Assembly (NCBI RefSeq): GCF_038024125.1
Contig: NZ_CP150662.1
Location: 2,497,501 to 2,561,500, forward strand
DNA: 64,000 bases
Direction: 5' to 3'
Origin: Polaribacter gangjinensis
GTDB lineage: Bacteria > Bacteroidota > Bacteroidia > Flavobacteriales > Flavobacteriaceae
Under the pieces are notes generated by a model. That model worked only from the letters and a program-made list of their open reading frames with translations. It made no database searches and was not told the origin of the DNA. The stretch's first letter is position 1, and each line of letters begins with the position of its first letter. A program made the position numbers and the translations under genes. Of the stretch, positions 31,749-40,643 are shown piece after piece.

Positions 31749-34700
31749 TCAATTCAACTTATAATTGATTTGCTGTTTTTGCAAAATATCTAACAACGAA
31801 CTTGAAACATTTATTTTTGTATTTCTACTTGGTAGATTTACTTCGATATTTTCGATTTCATCCCAAATTGTAAACTTTAAAGATTTTTTCCCAAGGTTAT
31901 TTTTTAAAATACTCTCTAAGTTTAAAATCGTGTCTTCTTTTAAGTTTTCAATGGGAATATTAATCGTAAGTTTTTCACAATAGGTGTCTAAAACTTCTGT
32001 CAAAAGTTTAAAATCATTGAAAGAAATACTTACTTCATCATTGTAAAAATTCTTTTTAAATGTTGCTTTGACATACACAAAATTATTCAAAGACAAAAAA
32101 TGTTTGAACTTTAAGTAATCTTCTTTAAAAATCCTAAATTCATAATTGTCATTATAATCCTCCAAAACAAAAGAAGCCCAAGGATTTCCAGTTTTAGAAA
32201 CACGATGTTGCACATCTGTAATGATTCCTGCAAAGGATATATTTCTTCCGGCAAATTCTTTGATATCTTCTTTGAAAATAGACAGATTTGTGTTGCAAAA
32301 AGCCATTTCATTTTTAAAATCATCTAAAGGATGTGCAGAAATATACATGCCAATGACTTCTTTTTCTTGGGATAATAATTCCATAGTTCCCCAAGTTTCG
32401 CAATTCGGAATTTCAGGTTCAGGGAATTGAATGGTTGATGCTTCTCCAAACAAAGAAACCTGAGTTGAATTTTTATTTTCTTGAAATTTACTACCGTATT
32501 TCATGGCACGCTCTAAAAAGGTAATTCCCTTTTCATCTAACGCAAAATATTGCGCTCTGTGAGTATCTGTAAACGAATCAAAAGCGCCTGCTTTTACCAA
32601 ACTGTCAAAGGCTTTTTTGTTGGCAACTCGCAAATCTGCACGTTTTGCCAAATCGAAAATGGATGAGTAATTGCCATTTTCTTTACGTTCATCAATAATC
32701 GATTTTACTGCATGCGCTCCAACACCTTTGATGGCTGCCATTCCAAAACGTACAGCACCTTGTTTGTTTACGGAGAATTTCAAGTACGATTCGTTGATAT
32801 CAGGTCCTAAAACTTGCAATCCCATTCGTTTGCATTCTTCCATAAAAAATGACACTTGTTTGATGTCATTCATATTATTTGACAACACAGAAGCCATGTA
32901 TTCAGCAGGATAATGCGCCTTTAAATAAGCAGTTTGATAAGCAATAAAAGCATAACAAGTTGAGTGACTTTTGTTGAAAGCATAACTCGCAAAAGCTTCC
33001 CAATCTTTCCAAATTTTTTCTAATTTTTGCGCATCATGGCCATTTGCAACTGCTTGTTCAATGAATTTTGGTTTCATTTTATCTAAAACAGCTGCTTGTT
33101 TTTTTCCCATGGCTTTTCGTAAAACGTCAGCTTCACCTTTCGAGAAATTTGCCAATTTTTGCGAAAGCAACATCACTTGCTCTTGATACACTGTAATTCC
33201 GTAAGTTTCCGCCAAATACTCTTCCATATCAGGCAAATCATATTGAATTTCTTCATAGCCATGTTTACGGTTGATGAATGAAGGAATATATTCCATTGGT
33301 CCTGGTCTGTATAGCGCATTCATGGCAATTAAATCTCCAAAAACTGTTGGTTTTAAAGTACGCATGTGTTTTTGCATTCCGGGAGATTCGTATTGAAAAA
33401 TACCAACGGTTTCTCCTTTTTGGAATAATTCATAGGTTTTTTCATCATCCAAAGGAAATGAATCAGGATCCAAATCAACACCATGTCTGGCTTTGACAAT
33501 TTTAACAGTATCTTTAATTAATGTTAGTGTTTTTAATCCTAAAAAATCCATTTTCAACAAACCTGCAGATTCCACAACAGCATTGTCGAATTGTGTCACA
33601 TACATATCAGAATCTTTCGCTAAAGCCACAGGAACATAATTGGTAATATCTCCAGGAGTAATGATTACTCCACAAGCATGCGTTCCAGTATTTCTTACAG
33701 AACCCTCTAAAATAGTGGCTTTATTTACAGTTTCTGAAGCTAAATTTGCACCTTCGGAAAGTTGTCTTAATTCCTCAACTAAAAGTTTATCTTCAGCTCT
33801 TAGACTATCAATTTTTGATTTATTTCGTTCGTCATCACTAAAAATATGTTGTAATTTGATGACATTTGGAATCAATTTTGCAATTCTGTCTGCTTCAAAA
33901 AGCGGTAAATCCAGCACTCTTGCAGTATCTCTGATGGATGATTTTGCAGCCATTGTTCCATAAGTAATAATCTGCGCAACTTGATTAGAACCATATTTTT
34001 GAATCACGTAATCCATGACTTTGCTGCGTCCTTCATCATCAAAATCGATATCAATATCGGGCATCGAAACACGTTCAGGATTTAAGAAACGCTCAAAAAG
34101 CAAATCGTATTTGATAGGATCAATATTGGTAATCCATAAACAATAGGCAACTACTGAACCTGCTGCAGAACCACGTCCTGGACCAACAGCAACTCCCATA
34201 TTTCGAGCTTCTCTAATGAAATCTTCAACAATTAAAAAATAACCTGGATATCCTGTTTTTTCAATAACTTCTAACTCAAAATCAAGACGTTCTTTTAGTG
34301 AATCCGTCAATTCGCCATATCTTTTTTTTGCACCTTGATAAGTTAAATGTCTCAAATAATTATTTTCACCTCTTTTTCCTCCATCTATCAAATCTTCTTG
34401 AGAGTGAAATTCTTTTGGAATATCAAAGGCGGGCAACAAAACCTCTCTTGATAAAGAATAAATTTCAACTTTATCAACGACTTCTTGTACATTACTAATT
34501 GCTTCAGGAATATCCGCAAAAAGTTTTTTCATTTCTTCAGTTGATTTAAAATAATATTCTTGATTTGGCAAACCATATCTGTAACCACGTCCTTTTCCAA
34601 TAGGAGTGGCTTGTTTTTCTCCATCTTTTACACACAATAAAATGTCGTGCGCATTTGCATCTTTTTTATCTAAATAAAAAGTGTTGTTAGTGGCAACAAT

Positions 34701-36074
34701 TTTGATGTCATGTTTTTTAGAAAACTTCAACAAAGTTTCATTTACAATATTTTCATCTTGTTGATTGTGACGCATCAATTCCAAATAAAAATCGTCTTGA
34801 AATTCTTGTTTCCACCAAAGTAAAGCTTCTTCAGCTTGTGATTCGCCCAGATTTAAAATTTTATTCGGAATTTCGCCATATAAATTTCCAGACAATACAA
34901 TAATATCTTCCTTATATTTTTTGACGATTTCTTTGTCTATTCTTGGTACATAATAAAATCCATCAATAAATGCGATGGATGACATTTTTGCCAAATTATG
35001 ATATCCATTTTTGTTTTTTGCAAGCATAACAACTTGAAAGCCATTGTCTTTGATGGATTTATTTTTATGGTCTTCGCAAATATTAAATTCGCAACCAATA
35101 ATAGGCTTTATTTGATGTTCAGCAACTTTATTATGATTTAAAATTGCGCTTACAAAATGAAAAGCTGCCATCATATTTCCGGTATCTGTCATGGCAACTG
35201 CAGGCATTTTATCAGCTGCAGCCGCTTTTACCAAAGCATCAATTTGAATGGTAGATTGCAACACCGAAAATTGTGTATGGTTGTGTAAATGACTGAAAGC
35301 AAAATTTGTTAGTTCGTGTAACCCTTCAGTGGTAGTTTTTGATGTAACATCTTCTTTGAGTTTCTCGAGCTTTTTTCGAATCTTATCACTTTCTTTTTTT
35401 AAGTTTACGTGCTGTAAACCAATAACTTGTATGGTTTTTGGATTCTTTTCATTGAATTCTTGAAAGTAGTTTCCTTCAACTTTCAATTCTTCTTTACTGA
35501 ATTCACCAATTCGAATCAACTCGAAAAAACAACGAGTAGTTGCTTCAACATCCGCAGTTGCATTATGCGCTTCATCAAAATCTATAGTAAAAAGATGTTT
35601 GTGTAATTCTGTTAACGTTGGAAGTTTGAATTTTCCTCCACGACCTCCAGGAAGTTTGCACAAAGAAGCTGTTTTTTCAGTACAAGTATCTAAAATAGGA
35701 AGCTTTGTAAGATTGTTTTCAATACCAAGCCTGTGAAATTCACAACCCATGATATTGATATCAAAGCCTACATTTTGTCCTACTACAAAAGTTGTTTTTT
35801 TCAAAACTTCATTAAATAAGGCAAGTCCTTCTTCTAAAGAGATTCCTTGTTCTTGAGCCAATTCTGTTGAAATTCCGTGAATTCTCTCTGCATCAAATGG
35901 GATGTTAAATCCATCAGGTTGCACCAAAAAATCACGATGTTCTATCAGATTTCCAAAAGCATCATGCAATTGCCATGCAATTTGTATACACCTTGGCCAA
36001 TTGTCGGTATCAGTAATAGGAGCATTCCAACTCTTTGGCAATCCAGTAGTTTCGGTGTCAAAAATTAAATACAT
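31749..36074 (-). CDS. dnaE: DNA polymerase III alpha subunit with fused N-terminal proofreading exonuclease
   Basis: The 1441-residue protein begins with a DnaQ/epsilon-like exonuclease (MYLIFDTETTGLPKSW; FVVGQNVGFDINIMG; HNATADVEATTRCFFEL; residues 1-200). It continues with the PHP domain (FSHLHNHTQFSVLQS; AMTDTGNMMAAF), the polymerase palm with PDIDIDFDDEGRSKVMDY and GPGRGSAAGSVVAYCL, the fingers (FNKSHSTCYAFIAYQTAYLKAHYP), and an OB-fold region near the C-terminus (RNISFAGIITDVQHRVSKTGNPWASFVLEDY). It is the replicative polymerase. Domain fusion explains the length above the ~1160 residues of E. coli DnaE. Confidence 0.96.
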   Translation of the reverse strand: MYLIFDTETTGLPKSWNAPITDTDNWPRCIQIAWQLHDAFGNLIEHRDFLVQPDGFNIPFDAERIHGISTELAQEQGISLEEGLALFNEVLKKTTFVVGQNVGFDINIMGCEFHRLGIENNLTKLPILDTCTEKTASLCKLPGGRGGKFKLPTLTELHKHLFTIDFDEAHNATADVEATTRCFFELIRIGEFSKEELKVEGNYFQEFNEKNPKTIQVIGLQHVNLKKESDKIRKKLEKLKEDVTSKTTTEGLHELTNFAFSHLHNHTQFSVLQSTIQIDALVKAAAADKMPAVAMTDTGNMMAAFHFVSAILNHNKVAEHQIKPIIGCEFNICEDHKNKSIKDNGFQVVMLAKNKNGYHNLAKMSSIAFIDGFYYVPRIDKEIVKKYKEDIIVLSGNLYGEIPNKILNLGESQAEEALLWWKQEFQDDFYLELMRHNQQDENIVNETLLKFSKKHDIKIVATNNTFYLDKKDANAHDILLCVKDGEKQATPIGKGRGYRYGLPNQEYYFKSTEEMKKLFADIPEAISNVQEVVDKVEIYSLSREVLLPAFDIPKEFHSQEDLIDGGKRGENNYLRHLTYQGAKKRYGELTDSLKERLDFELEVIEKTGYPGYFLIVEDFIREARNMGVAVGPGRGSAAGSVVAYCLWITNIDPIKYDLLFERFLNPERVSMPDIDIDFDDEGRSKVMDYVIQKYGSNQVAQIITYGTMAAKSSIRDTARVLDLPLFEADRIAKLIPNVIKLQHIFSDDERNKSKIDSLRAEDKLLVEELRQLSEGANLASETVNKATILEGSVRNTGTHACGVIITPGDITNYVPVALAKDSDMYVTQFDNAVVESAGLLKMDFLGLKTLTLIKDTVKIVKARHGVDLDPDSFPLDDEKTYELFQKGETVGIFQYESPGMQKHMRTLKPTVFGDLIAMNALYRPGPMEYIPSFINRKHGYEEIQYDLPDMEEYLAETYGITVYQEQVMLLSQKLANFSKGEADVLRKAMGKKQAAVLDKMKPKFIEQAVANGHDAQKLEKIWKDWEAFASYAFNKSHSTCYAFIAYQTAYLKAHYPAEYMASVLSNNMNDIKQVSFFMEECKRMGLQVLGPDINESYLKFSVNKQGAVRFGMAAIKGVGAHAVKSIIDERKENGNYSSIFDLAKRADLRVANKKAFDSLVKAGAFDSFTDTHRAQYFALDEKGITFLERAMKYGSKFQENKNSTQVSLFGEASTIQFPEPEIPNCETWGTMELLSQEKEVIGMYISAHPLDDFKNEMAFCNTNLSIFKEDIKEFAGRNISFAGIITDVQHRVSKTGNPWASFVLEDYNDNYEFRIFKEDYLKFKHFLSLNNFVYVKATFKKNFYNDEVSISFNDFKLLTEVLDTYCEKLTINIPIENLKEDTILNLESILKNNLGKKSLKFTIWDEIENIEVNLPSRNTKINVSSSLLDILQKQQINYKLN

Positions 36075-36206
36075 GTTTTTGAGATTTTTTGATGATTTTG
36101 GGATTTTAAAAATACAAAATCATGTAAGAAAAACACACCTACTTTCTTAGGGATTTATCAACAAATTTTTCTTTTTACAATTCAATTTGAAAACCTAAAT
36201 TTTACC

Positions 36207-36236
36207 TTGATAGAAATAAAAATAGTTGTATATTTG
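36207..36236 (+). promoter_or_regulatory. Consensus Bacteroidetes promoter of rpsP-rimM-tRNA-Ser
   Basis: TTG (36207-36209), a 19-bp spacer, then TATATTTG (36229-36236). This is a full match to TTG-N19-TAnnTTTG and gives a leader of about 65 nt before rpsP. Confidence 0.8.
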
Positions 36237-36306
36237 CGCCCACTTATCACGAGTTGGTAAAAATTAGTATAAACCGAGGTCGAGAACCTCACAAAATCAA
36301 TACATT

Positions 36307-36822
36307 ATGTCTGTAAAAATCAGATTACAAAGACACGGAAAAAAGAACAAACCTTTCTTTTGGATTGTAGCTGCTGATGCACGTGCAACAAGAGATGGAC
36401 GTTACTTAGAAAAATTAGGAACGTATAATCCAAACACAAATCCTGCAACTATTGATTTAGATGTTGATGGAGCTGTAAAATGGTTACAAAATGGTGCACA
36501 GCCTACTGATACTGCAAAAGCAATTTTGTCGTACAAAGGTGCATTATTGAAAAATCATTTAGCTGGTGGAGTTCGTAAAGGTGCCTTAACAGAAGAGCAA
36601 GCGGCTGAAAAATTCAATGCTTGGTTAGAGGAAAAAGCAGCTAAAGTAACTTCAAAATCAGAAGGATTGACTAAAGCTCAAGCAGATGCAAAAGCAAAAG
36701 CCTTAGCAGCTGAGAAAGCAGTAAACGAAGCAAGAATTGCTGCAGCAACTGCAAAAGTAGAGGAAGTTGCTGAAGTTGAAGCAGCTGCCGAAGAAACTAC
36801 TGAAGAAAATTCAGCAGAATAA
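36307..36822 (+). CDS. rpsP: 30S ribosomal protein S16 with long acidic/alanine-rich C-terminus
   Basis: Residues 1-80 are S16 ([43 protein letters not shown]). The remaining ~90 residues form an Ala/Glu/Lys-rich extension ([25 protein letters not shown]...[20 protein letters not shown]) predicted to be helical and solvent exposed. Such tails are common on Bacteroidetes S16. It heads an operon with rimM, as is usual in bacteria, and has a strong promoter. Confidence 0.96.
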   Translation: MSVKIRLQRHGKKNKPFFWIVAADARATRDGRYLEKLGTYNPNTNPATIDLDVDGAVKWLQNGAQPTDTAKAILSYKGALLKNHLAGGVRKGALTEEQAAEKFNAWLEEKAAKVTSKSEGLTKAQADAKAKALAAEKAVNEARIAAATAKVEEVAEVEAAAEETTEENSAE

Positions 36823-36837
36823 AACTTTACAACGATA

Positions 36838-37365
36838 ATGCGTAAAGAAGACTGTTTTTATTTAGGCAAAATCGTTAGAAAGCATAGTTTTAAAGGGGAA
36901 GTTGTTATCAAATTAGATACAGACGAACCTGAATTGTATCAAGAAATGGAATCCGTTTATGTCGATTTTGGCAATAATCTGGTTCCATTTTTTATTGAAA
37001 AAAGTTCTTTGCATAAAGGAAATCAACTTCGAGTTCAGTTTGAAGATGTATATTCTGAAGCTGATGCAGATGCAATTTTAAAATCAGATATTTATTTGCC
37101 ATTATCTTTATTGCCTAAACTTTCTGGAAATCAATTTTATTTCCATGAAATTATTGGATTTAAAGTAATTGATGCTTCTTTTGGAGAGGTTGGTATCATT
37201 ATAAATGTTAACGAAACTTCGGCTCAGCCACTTTTTGAGATTGATAGAGATGGAAAAGAAATTTTTATTCCTATGGTTGATGAGTTTATCAAAAAAGTTG
37301 ACAGAGCAAACAAAACTATCGAAGTTCAAACGCCTAACGGATTGATTGAACTTTATTTATCTTGA
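36838..37365 (+). CDS. rimM: Ribosome maturation factor RimM
   Basis: RimM binds S19 and assists 16S rRNA processing and 30S head assembly. The 175-residue protein begins with the RimM beta-barrel (YLGKIVRKHSFKGEVVIKLDTDEPELYQEMESVYV) and has a PRC-barrel C-terminal half (FHEIIGFKVIDASFGEVGIIINVNETSAQPLFEIDRDGKEIFIPMVDEFI). It follows rpsP by 15 bp, and a serine tRNA follows 18 bp later in the same transcript. Confidence 0.96.
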   Translation: MRKEDCFYLGKIVRKHSFKGEVVIKLDTDEPELYQEMESVYVDFGNNLVPFFIEKSSLHKGNQLRVQFEDVYSEADADAILKSDIYLPLSLLPKLSGNQFYFHEIIGFKVIDASFGEVGIIINVNETSAQPLFEIDRDGKEIFIPMVDEFIKKVDRANKTIEVQTPNGLIELYLS

Positions 37366-37383
37366 AAATTGTTCAAGAAAACT

Positions 37384-37470
37384 AGAGAGGTGCAAGAGTG
37401 GTTGATTTGGCTACCCTGGAAAGGTAGTATACTGGAAACGGTATCGAGGGTTCGAATCCCTTCCTCTCTG
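37384..37470 (+). tRNA. tRNA-Ser (anticodon GGA)
   Basis: Acceptor arms AGAGAGG (37384-37390) and CCTCTCT (37463-37469) pair fully. The anticodon stem is CTACC/GGTAG around CTGGAAA, giving GGA; there is a long variable arm and a GGTTCGAATCC T-arm. The CCA end is not encoded. It is probably co-transcribed with rpsP-rimM. Confidence 0.95.
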
Positions 37471-37491
37471 CAAGTTTCCACAAAAACAAAT

Positions 37492-37527
37492 AAAACCCAT
37501 TAAATTCAGAGATTTAATGGGTTTTTG
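37492..37527 (+). terminator. Terminator after tRNA-Ser
   Basis: AAACCCATTAAAT and ATTTAATGGGTTT arms with a short loop and a T-run, 22 bp after the tRNA. It closes the rpsP operon. Confidence 0.8.
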
Positions 37528-37622
37528 CTTTTAATTTTATTGATGAATTCTACAGTTGTAGCATTCATAAAAAAGTTGAATTCATACTTGTTTCTATATT
37601 AAAACTTTTAAAACCAAATATT

Positions 37623-37680
37623 TTATACAATTCCTACAAATAAACTCTCATCAGTTTTTGTAACAGTTGCAAGGTTTTTA
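37623..37680 (-). pseudogene. Decayed second copy of the lysS 3' end
   Basis: Read on the minus strand, this stretch translates to LATVTKTDESLFVGIV followed by TAA, against LATVTKTDEGLFVEIV followed by TAA at the true lysS end. The DNA is also nearly identical (CATCAGTTTTTGTAACAGT is shared). It has no start and is just a tail fragment. It lies on the far side of the DUF3667 gene, in the same orientation as lysS. Confidence 0.75.
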
Positions 37681-37710
37681 TCAAGATTGAGATATAAAGT
37701 TTAATGGTTT

Positions 37711-38556
37711 TTATATTAAATCAAAGTATTTTAATGCAATACCTGCAATAACTCCAACTATCATGAGGCTTATGAAAAAAATAACTAATCCAAATATGAA
37801 ACGAAATAATTTTAAAATATTTTTTCCAATAGAAAGCTTATAAATTCTTCCAAAGGCATACATATAAAAAAGTATGTAAGCAACAATACTATAACTGTAA
37901 ATAGATGGATTTATAAAGACAGCAAAAATGAAAAATAAAAGAGTAACATAAGTCAGAAATCCATAAATGAAGGCATTTATAACTACATGTTCTCCAAAAT
38001 TATGTGGCTTTCTATAAGTCCATTTACTCAAAACTGCATAAATTAAAAGAAAAACAAAGGTTAGTAAGTTGTAATATCGCAAAGTAAATTGCATCCAACC
38101 ACTCATAAATTTTAACTGCATTTGAGCCGTTTTCTTTTCTATTTCTAGTTTTTGAAACTGTTTTGCGTCAATGTTTTTTACAGTACTGAGATCTAATGTG
38201 GCTTTTTGTTTCAGTTCATTAATTTGGTCTGATTGAATAGCGTTATTTACTTCAATAAAATCATCAGCAAAATAATTAAAAACTAACAAAGACAAACCAG
38301 CACCAATTGCTAAAAATGCAAACGGATTTATATAACGATTTCTAACTCCATCCAAATATTCATTAATTACATTTTCTGGATTAGTAAGTATTTTTCGTAA
38401 TGTCAAGAAAAATTTATTATCAACTCCAAAAACATTGATAAAAAAGTCTACAAATAGTTTTTTAAACGTAATTCTTTGAGCAACTACTTTTCCACCACAA
38501 TTATTACAGAATTGCGAGTTTTCATTTAAAGGTTCTTGACAGTTTTTACAGTTCAT
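37711..38556 (-). CDS. DUF3667-like membrane protein with N-terminal zinc ribbon
   Basis: The protein starts with MNCKNCQEPLNENSQFCNNCGGKVV, a CxxC...CxxC zinc ribbon, then RITFKKLFVDFFINVFGVDNKFFLTLRKILTNPENVINEYLDGVRNRYINPFAFLAIG, and three to five membrane segments. This is the layout of the DUF3667 family of Bacteroidetes, whose function is unknown. I chose ATG 38556: the alternative 38583 lies inside the lysS terminator hairpin. The gene is flanked by the genuine lysS 3' end on one side and a decayed copy on the other, so the locus has been rearranged. Confidence 0.82.
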   Translation of the reverse strand: MNCKNCQEPLNENSQFCNNCGGKVVAQRITFKKLFVDFFINVFGVDNKFFLTLRKILTNPENVINEYLDGVRNRYINPFAFLAIGAGLSLLVFNYFADDFIEVNNAIQSDQINELKQKATLDLSTVKNIDAKQFQKLEIEKKTAQMQLKFMSGWMQFTLRYYNLLTFVFLLIYAVLSKWTYRKPHNFGEHVVINAFIYGFLTYVTLLFFIFAVFINPSIYSYSIVAYILFYMYAFGRIYKLSIGKNILKLFRFIFGLVIFFISLMIVGVIAGIALKYFDLI

Positions 38557-38564
38557 GAAAACAA

Positions 38565-38600
38565 AAATAAAAAAAAGAACCACATTTCTGTGATTCTTTT
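38565..38600 (-). terminator. Terminator of lysS
   Basis: AAAAGAACCACA and TGTGATTCTTTT arms (one mismatch) around TTTC, with an A-run on the left that gives the U-run on the minus strand. It lies 24 bp past the lysS stop and covers the alternative upstream start of the DUF3667 gene. Confidence 0.7.
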
Positions 38601-38623
38601 GTAAAGTATTTTAAATCATACAA

Positions 38624-40321
38624 TTATACGATTTCTACAAATAAACCTTCATCAGTTTTTGTAACAGTAGCTAATTTATTTTTTGTAAGATGTTTCAAAG
38701 TTTTGTCCCACTTTTTATTAGATAATCCTGATTGAATTTTTAAATCATTCAAATCAATTTTTGTTGCTTTGGTTATCATTTCTAAAACAGCTTTTTCTTC
38801 AGCATCCAATTCAACTGCAATAGCTCTTTTTTCTGGACGCATTTGAGGGAAAAATAACACTTCTTGAATGGATTGGTTGTTTGTTAAAAACATGATCAAT
38901 CTGTCCATACCAATTCCCATTCCTGCTGTTGGAGGCATTCCGTATTCTAAAGAACGTAAAAAATCATAGTCAATAAATTGAGTAGCTTCATCATCGCCTT
39001 TTTCTGCCAATTTTAATTGATGTTCAAAGCGTTCGCGTTGATCAATTGGATCATTCAATTCAGAATATGCGTTTGCAATTTCTTTTCCACAAACCATCAA
39101 TTCAAAACGCTCTGTCAACTCAGGATTTTTTCTGTGCTCTTTACATAAAGGCGACATTTCTTTTGGATAATCAGTAATAAACGTTGGCTGAATATAATTT
39201 CCTTCGCATTTTTCACCAAAAATTTCATCAATCAATTTGCCTTTCCCCATTGTTTCATCCACAGCAATTCCCATTGATTTTGCGGCGATTCTAATTTCAT
39301 CTTCTGTTTTACCAGCAATATCAAAACTTGTAAAATGTTTGATGGAATCAGCCATTGTAACTCTTGCATAAGGCGCTTTAAAATCAATTTCATGATTGCC
39401 AAAAGTAGCTTTGGTTGTTCCATTTACGGCGATTGCACATTGTTCTAACAATTGTTCGCAGAAATCCATCATCCAATTGTAATCTTTGTATGAAACGTAG
39501 ATTTCCATCGCTGTAAATTCGGGGTTGTGCGTTCTGTCCATTCCTTCATTTCTGAAGTTTTTCGAGAATTCATACACTCCATCAAAACCGCCAACAATCA
39601 ATCTTTTTAAGTACAATTCATTTGCAATTCGCATATACAAAGGAATGTCTAACGAATTGTGATGCGTTATAAAAGGTCTTGCAGCTGCACCTCCAGGAAT
39701 GGGTTGTAAAACAGGTGTTTCTACTTCAAAATATCCAGCTTCATTGAAAAAAGAACGCATGGCATTGAATAATTTGGTACGTTTTACAAACACTTCTTTT
39801 ACATGAGGATTTACAACCAAATCAGCATAACGTTGTCTGTAACGCAATTCTGGGTCATTAAATTCATCATAAGTATTTCCTTCAGCATCTGTTTTTGGTA
39901 AAGGCAAAGGTTTTAAAGCTTTACTCAATAATTTAAATTCTTTGACCATTACTGTTTTTTCACCCACTTTTGTGGTAAATAAAGTTCCAGTAATTCCTAT
40001 AAAATCACCAATATCCAGTAATTTTTTATACACTTCATTGTACATGGTTTTGTCTTCGCCAGCACAAATTTCATCACGATTAAAATATACCTGTATTCTT
40101 CCTTCTCCATCTTGAAGCTCAGCAAATGAAGCATTTCCTTGAATTCTTCTAGACATTAATCTACCAGCAATTACTACCTTTTTACCTTCTGAAAAATTAG
40201 ATTTAATTTCCTTTGAATTTGAATCTAGTGGAAATAAATCTGCTGGATAAGGATTGATGCCTAAAGTGCGCAATTTTGCTAACTTTTCTCTACGTACAAC
40301 TTCTTGTTCTGATAATTGCAT
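38624..40321 (-). CDS. lysS: Lysyl-tRNA synthetase, class II, with C-terminal extension
   Basis: LysS charges tRNA-Lys. The N-terminal OB-fold anticodon domain (VVIAGRLMSRRIQGNASFAELQDGEGRIQVY) is followed by class II motifs: motif 1 near ETPVLQPIPGGAAARPF, motif 2 in FRNEGMDRTHNPEFTAMEIY, and motif 3 in GMGIGMDRLIMFLTNN. About 60 residues beyond the usual end (LNDLKIQSGLSNKKWDKTLKHLTKNKLATVTKT...) form a winged-helix-like tail. The tail's last part is duplicated at 37623-37680. It has its own promoter and terminator. Confidence 0.96.
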   Translation of the reverse strand: MQLSEQEVVRREKLAKLRTLGINPYPADLFPLDSNSKEIKSNFSEGKKVVIAGRLMSRRIQGNASFAELQDGEGRIQVYFNRDEICAGEDKTMYNEVYKKLLDIGDFIGITGTLFTTKVGEKTVMVKEFKLLSKALKPLPLPKTDAEGNTYDEFNDPELRYRQRYADLVVNPHVKEVFVKRTKLFNAMRSFFNEAGYFEVETPVLQPIPGGAAARPFITHHNSLDIPLYMRIANELYLKRLIVGGFDGVYEFSKNFRNEGMDRTHNPEFTAMEIYVSYKDYNWMMDFCEQLLEQCAIAVNGTTKATFGNHEIDFKAPYARVTMADSIKHFTSFDIAGKTEDEIRIAAKSMGIAVDETMGKGKLIDEIFGEKCEGNYIQPTFITDYPKEMSPLCKEHRKNPELTERFELMVCGKEIANAYSELNDPIDQRERFEHQLKLAEKGDDEATQFIDYDFLRSLEYGMPPTAGMGIGMDRLIMFLTNNQSIQEVLFFPQMRPEKRAIAVELDAEEKAVLEMITKATKIDLNDLKIQSGLSNKKWDKTLKHLTKNKLATVTKTDEGLFVEIV

Positions 40322-40357
40322 TGGGTTTGTAAATTTTCTGATGTTTTATAAAGGTTG

Positions 40358-40388
40358 CAAAGATACAATCTAAAGCACTAATTTACAA
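40358..40388 (-). promoter_or_regulatory. lysS promoter
   Basis: On the minus strand: TTG (40388-40386), 20-bp spacer, TATCTTTG (40365-40358). It lies 37 bp upstream of the lysS ATG. Confidence 0.75.
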
Positions 40389-40418
40389 TCAAGAAAAGGA
40401 TTAAAAATACGTTTGAAG

Positions 40419-40449
40419 TTGGTAAATAGTCAAAAAGAATTTATATTTG
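40419..40449 (+). promoter_or_regulatory. Promoter of the candidate small RNA
   Basis: TTG (40419-40421), 20-bp spacer, TATATTTG (40442-40449). It is followed not by a gene but, about 80 bp on, by a strong terminator, so it drives a short non-coding transcript. Confidence 0.75.
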
Positions 40450-40454
40450 CATGT

Positions 40455-40558
40455 TGTTTGTAAAAAATCAACAAGTTGTGTTGTTTTGGCACTTTCGTAA
40501 AAAGTGTCTTGGTTTTGTTAGCCAATGGAAAGCTTCCCTAATTTGGGACGCTTTTTTT
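40455..40558 (+). ncRNA. Candidate small RNA of about 104 nt (6S-like class possible)
   Basis: A consensus promoter lies just upstream and a rho-independent terminator closes it (AAAGCTTCCC / GGGACGCTTT, 40529-40554, then a T-run). Inside is an 8-bp hairpin GGCACTTT/AAAGTGTC with loop CGTAA, enclosed by an alternative TTGGC/GCCAA pairing. No credible protein is encoded: the overlapping frame crosses the terminator and has no family resemblance. The downstream cyclophilin gene has its own -7 element after the terminator, so this is an independent transcription unit. The size fits the Flavobacteria 6S class, but I cannot confirm that identity by eye. Confidence 0.6.
40529..40558 (+). terminator. 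Terminator of the candidate small RNA
   Basis: A ten-base stem with one mismatch (AAAGCTTCCC / GGGACGCTTT), a TAATTT loop and a T7 run. Confidence 0.8.
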
Positions 40559-40614
40559 GTTTTAAAGAGTTCCTTTTTAATCAAATTATCTTCATTTTAT
40601 TCTTTTTTCATCTT

Positions 40615-40622
40615 TATATTTG
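40615..40622 (+). promoter_or_regulatory. -7 element of the cyclophilin gene
   Basis: TATATTTG, 21 bp upstream of the ATG at 40644. No -33 TTG at normal spacing. The earlier in-frame start at 40620 overlaps this element and is therefore rejected. Confidence 0.6.
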
Positions 40623-40643
40623 TTGTCAGAAATATTTATCAAA

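Noticed and set aside
33640..33963. 107-codon + strand frame inside dnaE
   Set aside because: Antisense shadow of a strongly conserved polymerase region; no independent signals.
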